The notes: generated by a model not told the origin, from the sequence alone. Positions 8,475-15,880 are shown, numbered from the stretch's first letter. The stretch: 41,635 bases of DNA from Candidatus Moraniibacteriota bacterium (GCA_030679995.1 JAUXSK010000007.1:1-41635), one strand, 5' to 3'. Translations and numbers: made by a program.

Positions 8475-8642
8475 ATGACAAAAAATGAAAAAAAACGAGT
8501 AACCCTCTTTCTCAATCCGGTACTACTGAAACATGTCAAAGCGCAGGCAATCGTTGAGGGAAGAAGCCTGACCGCTATGGTAGAGCTGGCCTTGATTAGA
8601 TATTTGCCAAAAGAAACCATCCTCAAGAAATCTGACATTTAG
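8475..8642 (+). CDS. Small ribbon-helix-helix (CopG/Arc-like) DNA-binding protein
   Basis: A 55-aa ORF too short for the ORF track. The pattern is that of ribbon-helix-helix proteins: a basic beta strand with alternating residues (KRVTLFLN), helix A (PVLLKHVKAQAIVEG), a turn (RS) and helix B (LTAMVELALIRYLPK). Such proteins bind operators as dimers and are often antitoxins or autoregulators. No toxin gene is adjacent: the next gene on this strand encodes a YggT membrane protein 68 bases away, and the opposite strand has nothing convincing. No Shine-Dalgarno is visible, so it may be read from a leaderless or near-leaderless message. Confidence 0.72.
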   Translation: MTKNEKKRVTLFLNPVLLKHVKAQAIVEGRSLTAMVELALIRYLPKETILKKSDI

Positions 8643-8709
8643 TTTTGTTTTAATATTTAAATGATGCCCTAGAAAGGTCCCGCCTCAAATAAAAATTAAT
8701 TACAATCGT

Positions 8710-9069
8710 ATGGACTCTTACACATCCCCCAGCACAAAACCCCTCTATCGGGGTACCCAAATCGTTTGGTATCTTCTAGGCATTCTGGAAATTTTTCTCG
8801 CCTTCCGCTTCGTTCTGAAATTATTAGGCGCCAACGCGGAAGCCGGATTTACCAGCTTCGTCTATGGCGTGACCTATATCTTCACCGCCCCGTTCCTCAG
8901 CGTCTTTCGTATAACGAAAGTTTCCGGCAGTATCTTTGAATGGACAACCCTTTTGACAATGCTTGTCTACTGGCTAGCAGCCCTTGCTATCATAAAATTA
9001 TTTCTGATGGGCAAAACCGTTTCCACGCCGGAAGCCGCCAAAGAATTAGACAGGCAAGACAGAAGCTAA
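8710..9069 (+). CDS. YggT-family membrane protein
   Basis: A 119-aa protein with hydrophobic segments at about 18-38 (VWYLLGILEIFLAFRFVLKLL), 48-65 (FVYGVTYIFTAPFLSVF) and 78-96 (LLTMLVYWLAALAIIKLF). The FRFVLKLLGAN motif followed by the FTAPFLSVFR stretch is the YggT signature. The family is linked to osmotic protection and to cell-envelope or division clusters, with no defined biochemical role. The next gene, another small stress-type membrane protein, starts 26 bases later, so both are likely on one transcript ending at the hairpin near 9370. Confidence 0.85.
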   Translation: MDSYTSPSTKPLYRGTQIVWYLLGILEIFLAFRFVLKLLGANAEAGFTSFVYGVTYIFTAPFLSVFRITKVSGSIFEWTTLLTMLVYWLAALAIIKLFLMGKTVSTPEAAKELDRQDRS

Positions 9070-9095
9070 TTAAAAAAATTAATTTATAAAAAAAT

Positions 9096-9335
9096 ATGAG
9101 TATTCTAATCTGGGTCATCTTCGGAGCCTTAGTCGGCTGGGCAGCCTCAATGGTCATGGGTTCTGGCGGAGGAATAGCGCAAGACATCATCGTCGGTATC
9201 GTGGGCGCGGTGTTGGGCGGATGGATAATGAGCTTTTTTGGCGAAACAGGAATTACCGGCTTCAATCTATATAGCTTCCTAGTGGCTCTCCTCGGAGCAA
9301 TAGCGCTGATTGCGATCGTGCGGGCCGTGCGCTAA
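9096..9335 (+). CDS. GlsB/YeaQ/YmgE-family stress-response membrane protein
   Basis: A 79-aa glycine-rich membrane protein with three short helices: IWVIFGALVGWAASMVMG, DIIVGIVGAVLGGWIMSFFG and a C-terminal FLVALLGAIALIAIVRAVR. This is the complete transglycosylase-associated (YeaQ) pattern, including the GxxxGWAAS and GAVLGG motifs. The name refers to genetic association; enzymatic activity is not established for the family. It follows the YggT gene closely and is followed by a terminator, so it closes a two-gene membrane-stress unit. Confidence 0.9.
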   Translation: MSILIWVIFGALVGWAASMVMGSGGGIAQDIIVGIVGAVLGGWIMSFFGETGITGFNLYSFLVALLGAIALIAIVRAVR

Positions 9336-9352
9336 GTAAAAAAATATGGACT

Positions 9353-9387
9353 AAAAAAACAATCCCGGAGATTTGGGATTGTTTTTT
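9353..9387 (+). terminator. Terminator after the YggT-GlsB unit
   Basis: The stem AACAATCCC/GGGATTGTT has loop GGAGATTT and a following TTTTTT run, 18 bases after the stop codon. Confidence 0.88.
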
Positions 9388-9412
9388 CGTATGCACGGGC
9401 TTGGGTACGTGC

Positions 9413-9490
9413 TTCGAGAGAATATATTGGAAAATTGGGATGTGATTGGGATTAGATTGGAGTGAGCGATGGCTTTGATGAAATAAAAAG
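9413..9490. repeat. 78-bp direct repeat, copy A (pairs with 11060-11137)
   Basis: By eye this segment (TTCGAGAGAATATATTGG ...) aligns without gaps to 11060-11137 with about 12 differences, all of them transitions. It contains TTGG words spaced 8, 11 and 11 bases apart (TTGGAAAA, TTGGGATG..., TTGGGATT..., TTGG). The two copies flank the 455-aa gene. The function is unknown. Confidence 0.8.
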
Positions 9491-9522
9491 AAGCCTCCGA
9501 TAGCAATGCCACCGAAGACTTC
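9482..9522 (-). terminator. Terminator of the 455-aa gene
   Basis: On the minus strand GAAGTCTTCGGTGGC and GCTATCGGAGGCTTC form a continuous 15-pair stem with four G-U pairs and a three-base loop, followed by TTTTTATTT. The G-U pairs make it clearly minus-strand specific. It lies 11 bases beyond the stop codon. Confidence 0.85.
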
Positions 9523-9533
9523 CGTTTGAAACT

Positions 9534-10901
9534 TTACTTCATTTTTAAGAGAATTTCCTCCTCCGTATTTTTCTCTTTGGACTGATTTACAGTTCTCTCC
9601 GCTATATGTTCTTTTCCTTCCTTAATCAGAACATTCAGGCGTTCGACCAGCTCAGGATCTGATTTCCCGAACTCGTCCAATATCCGGTTCGCCGTCATGT
9701 GACTCTCTTCGTCGTAAATCCAGAACTTCTGATGTTCGGTATTGTCCTTCAGAACCACGAATCTCGAGATTTGATGCCGAAGATCCTTGTGTCCATCCCC
9801 CGAAAGAAGCTGGAAAATCCGGAGAAGTCGCCAGTGATCTATCAAGTGCTGGCCGAAATGGCGATCTTTCACGAGATATTTCATCTGATCCGCAAACAAT
9901 ATACGCGAGTAGGTTATCTCTTCGCCGTAAGTTTGCGCCTGAATCATATCCGCATACCATTGCAAAGCTCCTTCCCATTCTTCCCGAGGTTGCGTCTTGC
10001 CATCGACTTCATCATCGACTATCTTGCGCATTCTTGCATCCGCAAGCCGTTTCCATTTCTCACCGACATCCGAATACATAAGATTAGTAAGGGGGGTATA
10101 ACCGGAAGCGTAATCCATATTCCAGTAGGTCGAGATATCCCGTAATGAAAACAATGGGAACAATTTCTCGCCCTGTTCTGGCGGCATCAGAGAAATCAAT
10201 GCCAAAATTGAATCGTTATAGAAGCGCAGGGCATTATGGTATTTGTCCGGAATGGACATAAACATCGTAACGCCTCCGCCTCCAGCCGAAACATTTTTGG
10301 GTCGGTCGCAGTGCAAGGGCGTCAGTATAGTAGTAAACTCAGTTATGAGCTCTGCCACATAGTTGAGCAAGTCCTGCGAAAGTCCCTTAAAAAAATCAGG
10401 GCTGTGATAGAACTTCCCTACATCTTCCTTCCAGTAGATCGGATTGTGGTCAGCCGACGGAACGATAAGCAGAAACAATGATCTTCTTTTGAAGCTGTCG
10501 TTCACATCGGATCTCAGAAGATCGCGCAGATCTCTCGTCCCCCTGCGCTTGTAGTCAACCCACTGCTTCCACATCTTATCGTCTCCTGTCGGAAACCATT
10601 TATTTTTCAGTCCTTCGATAAACACTTCGAGTTTTTTCAACATATCTTCCTCCATTGCTGTTTGCTCGTCAGACGGTATCCAATACCGTCCTTTCTTTGC
10701 TCTCCATCCTTGTCTCTTTTCCCGAAGTTCACAAAGAAAAACTACTTCTCCAGACTCCGGGCATTCCTGTTCCTGCCACACATTAGGCTCCAAAGAAAAC
10801 GTAATGGAACCAGTGAATCCTTGCGCGGTCGCAATAGCATACGGCCCATGCGGCCCCGCTGTGAAAATCTTCTCAACAATAGCCTTTATGGATTTTTCCA
10901 C
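9534..10901 (-). CDS. Uncharacterised 455-aa protein with an N-terminal small beta domain
   Basis: I do not recognise the whole protein. The N-terminal 80 residues (KIFTAGPHGPYAIATAQGFT ... VVFLCELREKRQGWRAKKGR) look like a compact OB/cold-shock-like beta domain that I associate with small CPR hypothetical proteins; this is recollection, not a search. The remaining 370 residues are soluble, mixed helical, rich in Trp/Tyr, with no transmembrane segment and no recognised catalytic motif. The end is a charged helix (NQSKEKNTEEEILLKMK). Translation starts at GTG, chosen because GGAGGTG lies about 10 bases upstream. The gene stands alone, has its own terminator and is bracketed by 78-bp direct repeats, which suggests movement as a unit. 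Confidence 0.75.
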   Translation of the reverse strand: MEKSIKAIVEKIFTAGPHGPYAIATAQGFTGSITFSLEPNVWQEQECPESGEVVFLCELREKRQGWRAKKGRYWIPSDEQTAMEEDMLKKLEVFIEGLKNKWFPTGDDKMWKQWVDYKRRGTRDLRDLLRSDVNDSFKRRSLFLLIVPSADHNPIYWKEDVGKFYHSPDFFKGLSQDLLNYVAELITEFTTILTPLHCDRPKNVSAGGGGVTMFMSIPDKYHNALRFYNDSILALISLMPPEQGEKLFPLFSLRDISTYWNMDYASGYTPLTNLMYSDVGEKWKRLADARMRKIVDDEVDGKTQPREEWEGALQWYADMIQAQTYGEEITYSRILFADQMKYLVKDRHFGQHLIDHWRLLRIFQLLSGDGHKDLRHQISRFVVLKDNTEHQKFWIYDEESHMTANRILDEFGKSDPELVERLNVLIKEGKEHIAERTVNQSKEKNTEEEILLKMK

Positions 10902-11059
10902 CTTTTTCTCACCTCCTTTCGTATTCAGTTTTTAAAGGCCGAACCCTAACGACAAACAATATCATTTTGTATGCTATTTGTCAATGTTTGCGATGTCGGC
11001 TAGAGCTATTGAGGTCAGGAGCCTTTTTAGGTTTTAGAGCCTGGACTATATATGTAGGT

Positions 11060-11137
11060 TTCGAGAGAATACGCTGGAAAATTGGGATACGGTTGGGATT
11101 AGATTAGAACGGGCGATGGCCTTGATGAAATAAAAAA
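11060..11137. repeat. 78-bp direct repeat, copy B (pairs with 9413-9490)
   Basis: Second copy of the repeat described at 9413. It lies upstream of the 455-aa gene, and like copy A its AAATAAAAA end abuts a hairpin-like sequence. About 66 of 78 positions match copy A, and every difference is a purine-purine or pyrimidine-pyrimidine change. Confidence 0.8.
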
Positions 11138-11356
11138 GCTGCCGTTCATACAGACACGACAACCGGCGTTGGATAAGGCAGTTAGACTGCATTATTTTCC
11201 AACAAGTTTTTGCATGAGAAACTGGTTTTGTTCGAGAAGTTCCTGTTGCTTCTTGATAATCTGGATTATTTTGCCGGTCGAGGACCGTCCTCGCTAAGTA
11301 GTGGATTCACCTGTCCAGCAGCAATTCAACCCTAAAACCCTCCGTTTAAAATACTC
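11138..11356 (-). pseudogene. Gene remnant: coiled-coil tail without a start
   Basis: Between repeat B and TspO there is no intact gene. The minus strand has an open tail TGKIIQIIKKQQELLEQNQF ending ...LVGK and a TAA near 11207, which has the heptad character of a coiled coil but no start codon after the preceding stop. A perfect short hairpin (CGAGGACCGTCCTCG) lies at 11279-11293 next to it. I read this as the decayed 3' end of a gene; a short real peptide cannot be excluded. Confidence 0.35.
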
Positions 11357-11752
11357 CTATCTATTTAAATATGTAATTGTCAACTGCAACACTGTTGCAA
11401 AAGAAACCCAGAGCAGATATGGAATTTGGATATAGGCAATCCATCGGACATGGAGATAAATTGCAACCATTGCCCAGACAAGGGTTGAAAGCACCAGCAA
11501 AATATCGACTGCCGCAAGAAAGTTACTTTTTAGTCCGAACTGCAAGGGAGTGAAGGCCAAATTAAAAACAAGATTTAAAAAAAACGGCAAGGCAACCAAG
11601 AATGCTATTTCCTTTTTCCAAGCCAGCCAGAAAACTTTTCCAAAAGATACTGCAATGAGAACATACAAAAAAGTCCAAACTGGACCAAACAAAAAAGATG
11701 GAGGAGCCCAAAATGGTTTAACAAGCTGCAAATACCAATTGTATGAATTCAT
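11357..11752 (-). CDS. TspO/MBR-family tryptophan-rich sensory protein
   Basis: A 131-aa membrane protein, slightly shorter than usual because the first of the five TspO helices is reduced. Hallmarks are WYLQLVKPFWAPPSFLFGPV near the start, the LNLVFNLAFTPLQFGLKS stretch in place of the usual LNxxWSxxFF, and the C-terminal PYLLWVSFATVLQLTITYLN. The family binds porphyrins and steroids and is involved in tetrapyrrole turnover and stress signalling. No tetrapyrrole genes are nearby. It is AT-rich like its neighbours in the accessory segment. Confidence 0.9.
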   Translation of the reverse strand: MNSYNWYLQLVKPFWAPPSFLFGPVWTFLYVLIAVSFGKVFWLAWKKEIAFLVALPFFLNLVFNLAFTPLQFGLKSNFLAAVDILLVLSTLVWAMVAIYLHVRWIAYIQIPYLLWVSFATVLQLTITYLNR

Positions 11753-11876
11753 AAATTTGATATTAATTAATTTATATTAATATCATAACACATTTCAAGC
11801 CCTATTTATTTCAAAATAAAATATCAGGATCTAAAAGAGACTTTTGCAAACCTCAATTTCAGTTCTATTCTGATTT

Positions 11877-11966
11877 GCACGGGGTAGTCAGGGATGTTAG
11901 AACTATTTTATGCAGAAAAAGGGGTATGTTTATATCCCAGGGCTGAAAGCACTAGATTTAATTTAA
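11877..11966 (+). pseudogene. Frameshifted C-terminal relic (GVVRDVRT...YIPGLKALDLI)
   Basis: The plus strand reads GVVRDVRTILCRK in one frame and continues as KGYVYIPGLKALDLI-stop in the next. The corresponding tail at 18920-19021 reads GVVKDVRTVFIKRKENIYIP... in a single frame. The shared order and shared DNA (GCACGGGGTAGT, GGATGTTAGAACT) indicate two decayed copies of one sequence. The parent protein is not recognised. Confidence 0.45.
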
Positions 11967-11967
11967 A

Positions 11968-12000
11968 AAAAGAAGGAGCTATCAAAAATCGATAACTCCC
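11968..12000 (-). terminator. Terminator of the dTMP-kinase-like gene
   Basis: On the minus strand GGAGTTATC and GATAGCTCC pair and are followed by TTCTTTTTTT, just after the kinase stop codon. Confidence 0.82.
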
Positions 12001-12007
12001 ACACTCA

Positions 12008-12547
12008 CTACAATAGCTTTGAGACTTTCTTTAACAAGAGACTCGGCTCAATATTGGTCGTGTCAATAATTTCATGATTTTCCTTTAACTGATAAAAAAA
12101 CAGTTTGTAAGTATCAAGAAGTTCATGATAACGACCATGCATCTCTTCGTCATTAATTGACATGCCTCTTTCTTTTAGTCTCCTTTGCTGCTCCTCATAA
12201 CTCACTGTCAGCAACAACGTGAAGTCAGGCTTCAAAATTTGATCGAAATCACAAGGGTCAACTTTGACATTTTTCAAGGCATGATAGACCAATGTCGTAA
12301 TCCAATAGCGATCAACAATGACATGCTTGTGTCTACGTAAAAGGAAACGTAAATCATCAGAGGCCTTTTTCACACCCCGAGTGTAAAAATCATACTGTTC
12401 CCCAGGAGATGAAAATTTGTCAATCTTTTTTCTCGTTTCTCTAAATTCCCTTGGTGGAGTGGCATAAATTTGATAGCCGCTTTTTTCTAACTTTGCAGTC
12501 AAGGTACTCTTGCCTGATGCATCAATACCTTCCAACACAAGCAGCAT
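12008..12547 (-). CDS. Thymidylate-kinase-like nucleotide kinase
   Basis: A P-loop kinase of the dTMP kinase/deoxynucleoside kinase superfamily, 179 aa against about 205 for typical Tmk. The P-loop is EGIDASGKST at residues 6-15, the base/phosphate-binding DRYW is near 99, and the lid region is RRLKERGMS around 145. It would phosphorylate a deoxynucleoside (mono)phosphate; the substrate is uncertain because DRYW and the short C-terminal half differ from housekeeping Tmk. A strong Shine-Dalgarno (GGAGGTG) precedes the ATG. It is transcribed from a promoter back-to-back with that of the GreA-like gene. With the NUDIX and ribonucleotide reductase genes downstream it suggests a nucleotide-supply patch. 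Confidence 0.8.
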   Translation of the reverse strand: MLLVLEGIDASGKSTLTAKLEKSGYQIYATPPREFRETRKKIDKFSSPGEQYDFYTRGVKKASDDLRFLLRRHKHVIVDRYWITTLVYHALKNVKVDPCDFDQILKPDFTLLLTVSYEEQQRRLKERGMSINDEEMHGRYHELLDTYKLFFYQLKENHEIIDTTNIEPSLLLKKVSKLL

Positions 12548-12598
12548 AACGCCACCTCCTTTTTATTATTGAAATAATATTTTAATGTACATCTACTT

Positions 12599-12627
12599 AC
12601 TATGGCAGATTATTAAACACATGTCAA
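12599..12627 (-). promoter_or_regulatory. Promoter of the dTMP-kinase-like gene
   Basis: On the minus strand a perfect TTGACA is followed by a 17-base spacer and CATAGT. Its -35 box is 3 bases from the plus-strand -35 box of the divergent gene, forming the dyad TGTCAA-GTA-TTGACA. Confidence 0.6.
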
Positions 12628-12630
12628 GTA

Positions 12631-12659
12631 TTGACAATATGTAAATAATTGGCTAATAT
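12631..12659 (+). promoter_or_regulatory. Promoter of the GreA-like gene
   Basis: TTGACA, a 17-base spacer and TAATAT, with the start codon about 50 bases downstream. It is back-to-back with the promoter on the other strand, so the two genes may share control. Confidence 0.75.
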
Positions 12660-12708
12660 ACTAAATCGTTCTTAAAAAAATCCATCAAAAACCCAAAAGG
12701 AGGTGCCT

Positions 12709-13173
12709 ATGAAGTATTTTCTCAAGGAAGACTATGATGCGCTTTGCAATGAAATTGTCGTTTTGTGCGACAGAATCAAGGAGATCGGCAAAGAAATGGG
12801 CGCGAGTTGTCAGGAGGGAGCCGAAACATTTCATGATAATTTTGCCCATGAAGATGGGATTCGCCAACAACATATGTGGTCAACAAAGCTCAGGGATTTA
12901 ATTACAATCCGAAACGAATCCAAAATCATACCGATTCCAAGTACCCGCGTTGAAAAGGTTAGTCTCGGCAATACCGTAACCTACAAGGAGGTTGGGTCAA
13001 ACAAAGAAAATTGCCGAAAAATAAGCAGTTTCATAGTCTTCGTTGATCAGGAAAATTGCATCTCTTACAATTCCCCCGTAGCTCGTATTCTTACAGGAGG
13101 CATGGCTGGAGATATAAGAGAAGGCGTCGTGGGAGGAAAGAAGAAAAAATTCGAAATAATAAAAATTGCTTAA
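12709..13173 (+). CDS. GreA/GreB-like transcription elongation factor homologue
   Basis: A 154-aa protein with the Gre layout. The N-terminal half is a coiled coil (EDYDALCNEIVVLCDRIKEI ... QQHMWSTKLRDLITIRNESK). The C-terminal FKBP-like domain ends SPVARILTGGMAGDIREGVV and KKKKFEIIKI, matching the SPxGxALxGxxxGD and ExxI end of GreA. Gre factors rescue stalled RNA polymerase by stimulating transcript cleavage. The acidic tip residues of true GreA are not clearly aligned, so this could be a Gre-like regulator such as Rnk or a GreA paralogue. The start was moved from the tracked GTG to the ATG six bases on, because AGGAGG then sits at ideal spacing. Confidence 0.72.
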   Translation: MKYFLKEDYDALCNEIVVLCDRIKEIGKEMGASCQEGAETFHDNFAHEDGIRQQHMWSTKLRDLITIRNESKIIPIPSTRVEKVSLGNTVTYKEVGSNKENCRKISSFIVFVDQENCISYNSPVARILTGGMAGDIREGVVGGKKKKFEIIKIA

Positions 13174-13174
13174 A

Positions 13175-13206
13175 CAAGAGCCGCTCAAAAAAAAGAGCGG
13201 TTCATT
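13175..13206. terminator. Bidirectional terminator between GreA-like and NUDIX genes
   Basis: GAGCCGCTC and GAGCGGTTC pair (one G-U) around an A8 loop and lead into ATTTTT on the plus strand. The genes on both sides converge here. Confidence 0.75.
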
Positions 13207-13210
13207 TTTA

Positions 13211-13669
13211 TTAAATTTCTACAAAATTATTCTTATCCCGCAATCCCATCAAAAGCCGCATATCGCCCACTGATTCAGGAATATTACTGATTTTAGGTTC
13301 AAAGTTTTTCAATTCATTATTCATGACCCATCTAAATTCTGAATATTCTTCATTCAATTTTATTTCTCCGCTCTTGTGGATTGCGTAATAATGAGGCAAA
13401 ATCATTTTCGAGCCATCCTTTTTTATAAAAAATAAATTGGCTGAATATTTGGCATATAGATCAATCCTGAAGTCCTTACCAACCTCTTCATCTTTTTCTC
13501 TGGCCAATCCCGCTACGATTGACTCGTCTGTTGTTTCCATTTTTCCCCCAATGAATGAAAAAATGCCATTATGATCCTTTTCGTCTTTTCGTCTACACAA
13601 TAAGACACTCTTTAAATCATTTGAAAAAACCACAATCTTGGGACAAAATTGGAAATTATATTTTTTCAT
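13211..13669 (-). CDS. NUDIX hydrolase (MutT-like)
   Basis: A 152-aa single-domain NUDIX protein. The box is nearly complete: GGKMETTDESIVAGLAREKD then EEVG, with Glu-x7-Arg-Glu-x2-Glu-Glu-x-Gly intact and one extra residue between the leading Gly and the first Glu. The N-terminal strand (CPKIVVFSNDLKSVLLCRR) and the second half (FFIKKDGSKMILPHYYAIHK) fit a MutT-like fold cleaving an NTP or nucleotide sugar. It lies 26 bases downstream of the ribonucleotide reductase gene and is probably cotranscribed with it, consistent with removal of aberrant or excess nucleotides. Confidence 0.85.
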   Translation of the reverse strand: MKKYNFQFCPKIVVFSNDLKSVLLCRRKDEKDHNGIFSFIGGKMETTDESIVAGLAREKDEEVGKDFRIDLYAKYSANLFFIKKDGSKMILPHYYAIHKSGEIKLNEEYSEFRWVMNNELKNFEPKISNIPESVGDMRLLMGLRDKNNFVEI

Positions 13670-13695
13670 AACTTTTTATTATAAAATATTAACTA

Positions 13696-15282
13696 TCACA
13701 TTTTTTCCGGCTGATTAGATCTTGACCCATCTCGATAGATAGTTATTCCTTTTAGCCTTTGACTCATTGAATCAAGAAGCATCTGTTTTATCTCATCAAT
13801 GGTTGTTTCATTTTTTACATTTATAGTCTTCGATATTGATTCATCAACAAATTTTTGAATTTCCGCAATCACGCTGATTTGCTCATGACTAGTAACCTTC
13901 AAAAAATCTTTAAAATTTGGTTCTATGGACTGGGAGGCTCCAATAATTTGACTTGACCTGCCAGTCGGCGGCAGAGAAATCGTTGCGCAATGACGTATGC
14001 CATTTTCTTTAATTTCTTTAATCAAGTCAGCCCATTCGTTTTTGCTCACGGTTTTTGTTTGTTCGGATGCAATCCTATTCATTAGATGATTATTCTCGCC
14101 AACAAATTGAGATTCATTAAACATTTTAAAAGCACCCCGTTGTTTTGCTAGTTCTACTGACGATCTTTTTGAATGATAATTAATAAAACTTAATAATTCG
14201 CCGGCTAATTCGATCGATTCTTCTGAACCATACCTCAAAGACAAGTTTTTCAATAAATCATCAAACCCACAGATACCCAGCCCAATTTTGCGCTTATTGC
14301 GCATCATGGACACACTTTCTGCGTTGCTACTGTTCTTTATATTATAATCAACCACATTATCGAGAAAATGAATCGAGAAATTAATCGTATCTCCTAGCTC
14401 CTTGTAATTAACTTCGCCATTATTAACAAATTTTCCCAAATTTATATATGAAAATTGACAAGATTCTCCACGTGCTAGACCAATTTCACCACACGGCGCC
14501 ATCGAGATTGATTCTCCGGCGCTAGGCACGGTATTATCAGCCTTAACCCTATCCATAAAAACCAGCCCTGGATCTCCAGACAACCACATTGCCTTAGCAA
14601 GATTATCCAATATTTCATCTGCAGATATTTTTCTGCCATCAGCCAACGTGATATCATCCTTATTCAATATTTTATCAATCTGTTCGTTATTAATACTTAC
14701 TGATAAATTAAACACCCAGTCTTCATTTCTAATTTCCGCATCGTCTTTTAAATTAATGAATTCGATAATTTTAGGATTGCCTAAAGACATTGTGCCAATA
14801 TTACCAACTGGTCTAAGTTGCCTTTCATCTTTCTGGCCATCGATGCCCACTTGGTTTAAAAATTTAATCATATAGATGGGATTGTCAGTTTCGTCAAAAT
14901 TAAAACCTGTGCCCATACCCTGAAGGTGCAATTCGTCGACCTTGGTTTTTATTTTTGACCAATCATCCTTAAATTCTATGAGTGGCACGATACAAGCTGA
15001 AAGTGTCACATTTTTAAATCGTCCAGCATTCATCAAGATCGGGGTGCTGGGTATTATTTTTTTTGATAGCAATTGATCCATAATATTTGCTTCAAATCCA
15101 GCAATATCACCATCATAGTCATCCTCTAGCGAGGCAATACTTTTTGCTACCCGAGCAAATGCATCTTTTAAGGTTTCCTTCTCTCCTATTATTTTCCATT
15201 TTCTCAAAGTTTCATTATCCAAGAACCCAGGCAGATTTCCCCCATTTATTTCCAATTCATTTACTCTTTCAAAATTTGTCAT
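13696..15282 (-). CDS. Ribonucleotide reductase, class II-like (adenosylcobalamin type)
   Basis: Reduces ribonucleotides to deoxyribonucleotides. The 528-aa protein has a redox Cys in TLSACIVPL (Cys97), the thiyl-radical motif PCGE with Cys264 and Glu266, a partner Cys in ARGESCQFSYINL (Cys275), and the loop SLPPTGRSSQIIGASQSIEP typical of B12-dependent and related reductases. Oddities: the Asn two residues before the radical Cys in the usual NPCGE is Ala (MAPCGE), and the chain stops at ITIYRDGSRSNQPEKM without the C-terminal Cys pair that many homologues use for re-reduction. No radical-generating small subunit or glycyl-radical motif is present, which favours class II. AT-rich; upstream of NUDIX. 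Confidence 0.8.
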   Translation of the reverse strand: MTNFERVNELEINGGNLPGFLDNETLRKWKIIGEKETLKDAFARVAKSIASLEDDYDGDIAGFEANIMDQLLSKKIIPSTPILMNAGRFKNVTLSACIVPLIEFKDDWSKIKTKVDELHLQGMGTGFNFDETDNPIYMIKFLNQVGIDGQKDERQLRPVGNIGTMSLGNPKIIEFINLKDDAEIRNEDWVFNLSVSINNEQIDKILNKDDITLADGRKISADEILDNLAKAMWLSGDPGLVFMDRVKADNTVPSAGESISMAPCGEIGLARGESCQFSYINLGKFVNNGEVNYKELGDTINFSIHFLDNVVDYNIKNSSNAESVSMMRNKRKIGLGICGFDDLLKNLSLRYGSEESIELAGELLSFINYHSKRSSVELAKQRGAFKMFNESQFVGENNHLMNRIASEQTKTVSKNEWADLIKEIKENGIRHCATISLPPTGRSSQIIGASQSIEPNFKDFLKVTSHEQISVIAEIQKFVDESISKTINVKNETTIDEIKQMLLDSMSQRLKGITIYRDGSRSNQPEKM

Positions 15283-15385
15283 ATTTTTAGTAATAATTTC
15301 ATTGCTCTTGAGCTTATGTTATACTACCACAAAAAGTTAGAACCAAAAAGAAGCTATTTAAAGCCTAAATTTAGTTCTATTCTTA

Positions 15386-15538
15386 TCAGCACGAAGCCAT
15401 GGATAGGACAAGGGAGAATATTGTTGAAGTAACTTTTCCAGCTTGGTGAAGTTTTAATCTTTCTTTTAAATTTTCTGTATAGCCATAATAAAAATTTCTC
15501 GATTTTGAGCTATACAAAATATAGGTATAATAATACAT
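15386..15538 (-). pseudogene. Truncated GIY-YIG nuclease gene
   Basis: The minus strand encodes MYYYTYILYSSKSRNFYYGY TENLKERLKLHQAGKVTST in a frame matching the start of small GIY-YIG proteins (compare the intact gene at 21210). It then leaves the family: instead of KNRxPxLIYYEA it reads IFSLVLSMASC and stops after 50 residues. The half with the catalytic Glu is missing. This is a dead 5' fragment next to another degenerate repeat (GTGCTGATAAGAATAGAACT). Confidence 0.75.
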
Positions 15539-15544
15539 TTTTTG

Positions 15545-15880
15545 TAACTGCGCCGCGGCCATTCTGAAGCCTCGGCGAAAGATGGCACAAATTTACCACA
15601 AAGCTCGAACTTTTTTCAAGAAAACTTTTGAAGAAGGTTTTCGGTTTGGCCTCCGTTCCGCTTTCCGCCCTGAAATTTTGAAGAAATTTCAGTCCCAAGA
15701 CAGAAAAATTTTCTCTACATTTTTTTGATGTCGCGCGCCTAAATTTTTTTTGAAAAAGGAAAAGAAAATTTTCTGTTTTGGAGTTCCGAGAATTCGGAAC
15801 GGCGGAAAGCGGAGCTACGGAATTATAAATAAAAGGTAAGCGTGTTTGCCCCACTCAAACCCGTGCGCACACGCTTGAAC
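15545..15880. other. Non-coding stretch with several hairpins
   Basis: No credible gene; the 114-aa ORF in the track is low complexity. The DNA holds dyads: CTGAAATTT/AAATTTCAG with a 5-base loop (15671-15693), GTTCCGA/TCGGAAC with a 4-base loop (15782-15799), a longer-range pair between TTCCGCTTTCCGCC (about 15656) and GGCGGAAAGCGGA (about 15800), CAGAAAAATTTTCT with AGAAAATTTTCTG, and AAGCGTGT/ACACGCTT (15838-15876). The distant pairs would close a foldback of about 150 bases. It could be a structured RNA or a foldback mobile element remnant. Confidence 0.5.

Noticed and set aside
8351-8638. 95-aa minus-strand ORF opposite the ribbon-helix-helix gene as a toxin partner
   Set aside because: It overlaps the 55-aa protein entirely on the other strand and shows no toxin features.
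15510-15854. 114-aa minus-strand ORF
   Set aside because: Low-complexity Phe/Lys/Ser composition arising from hairpin-rich, poly-A/T DNA; no start signal or family.
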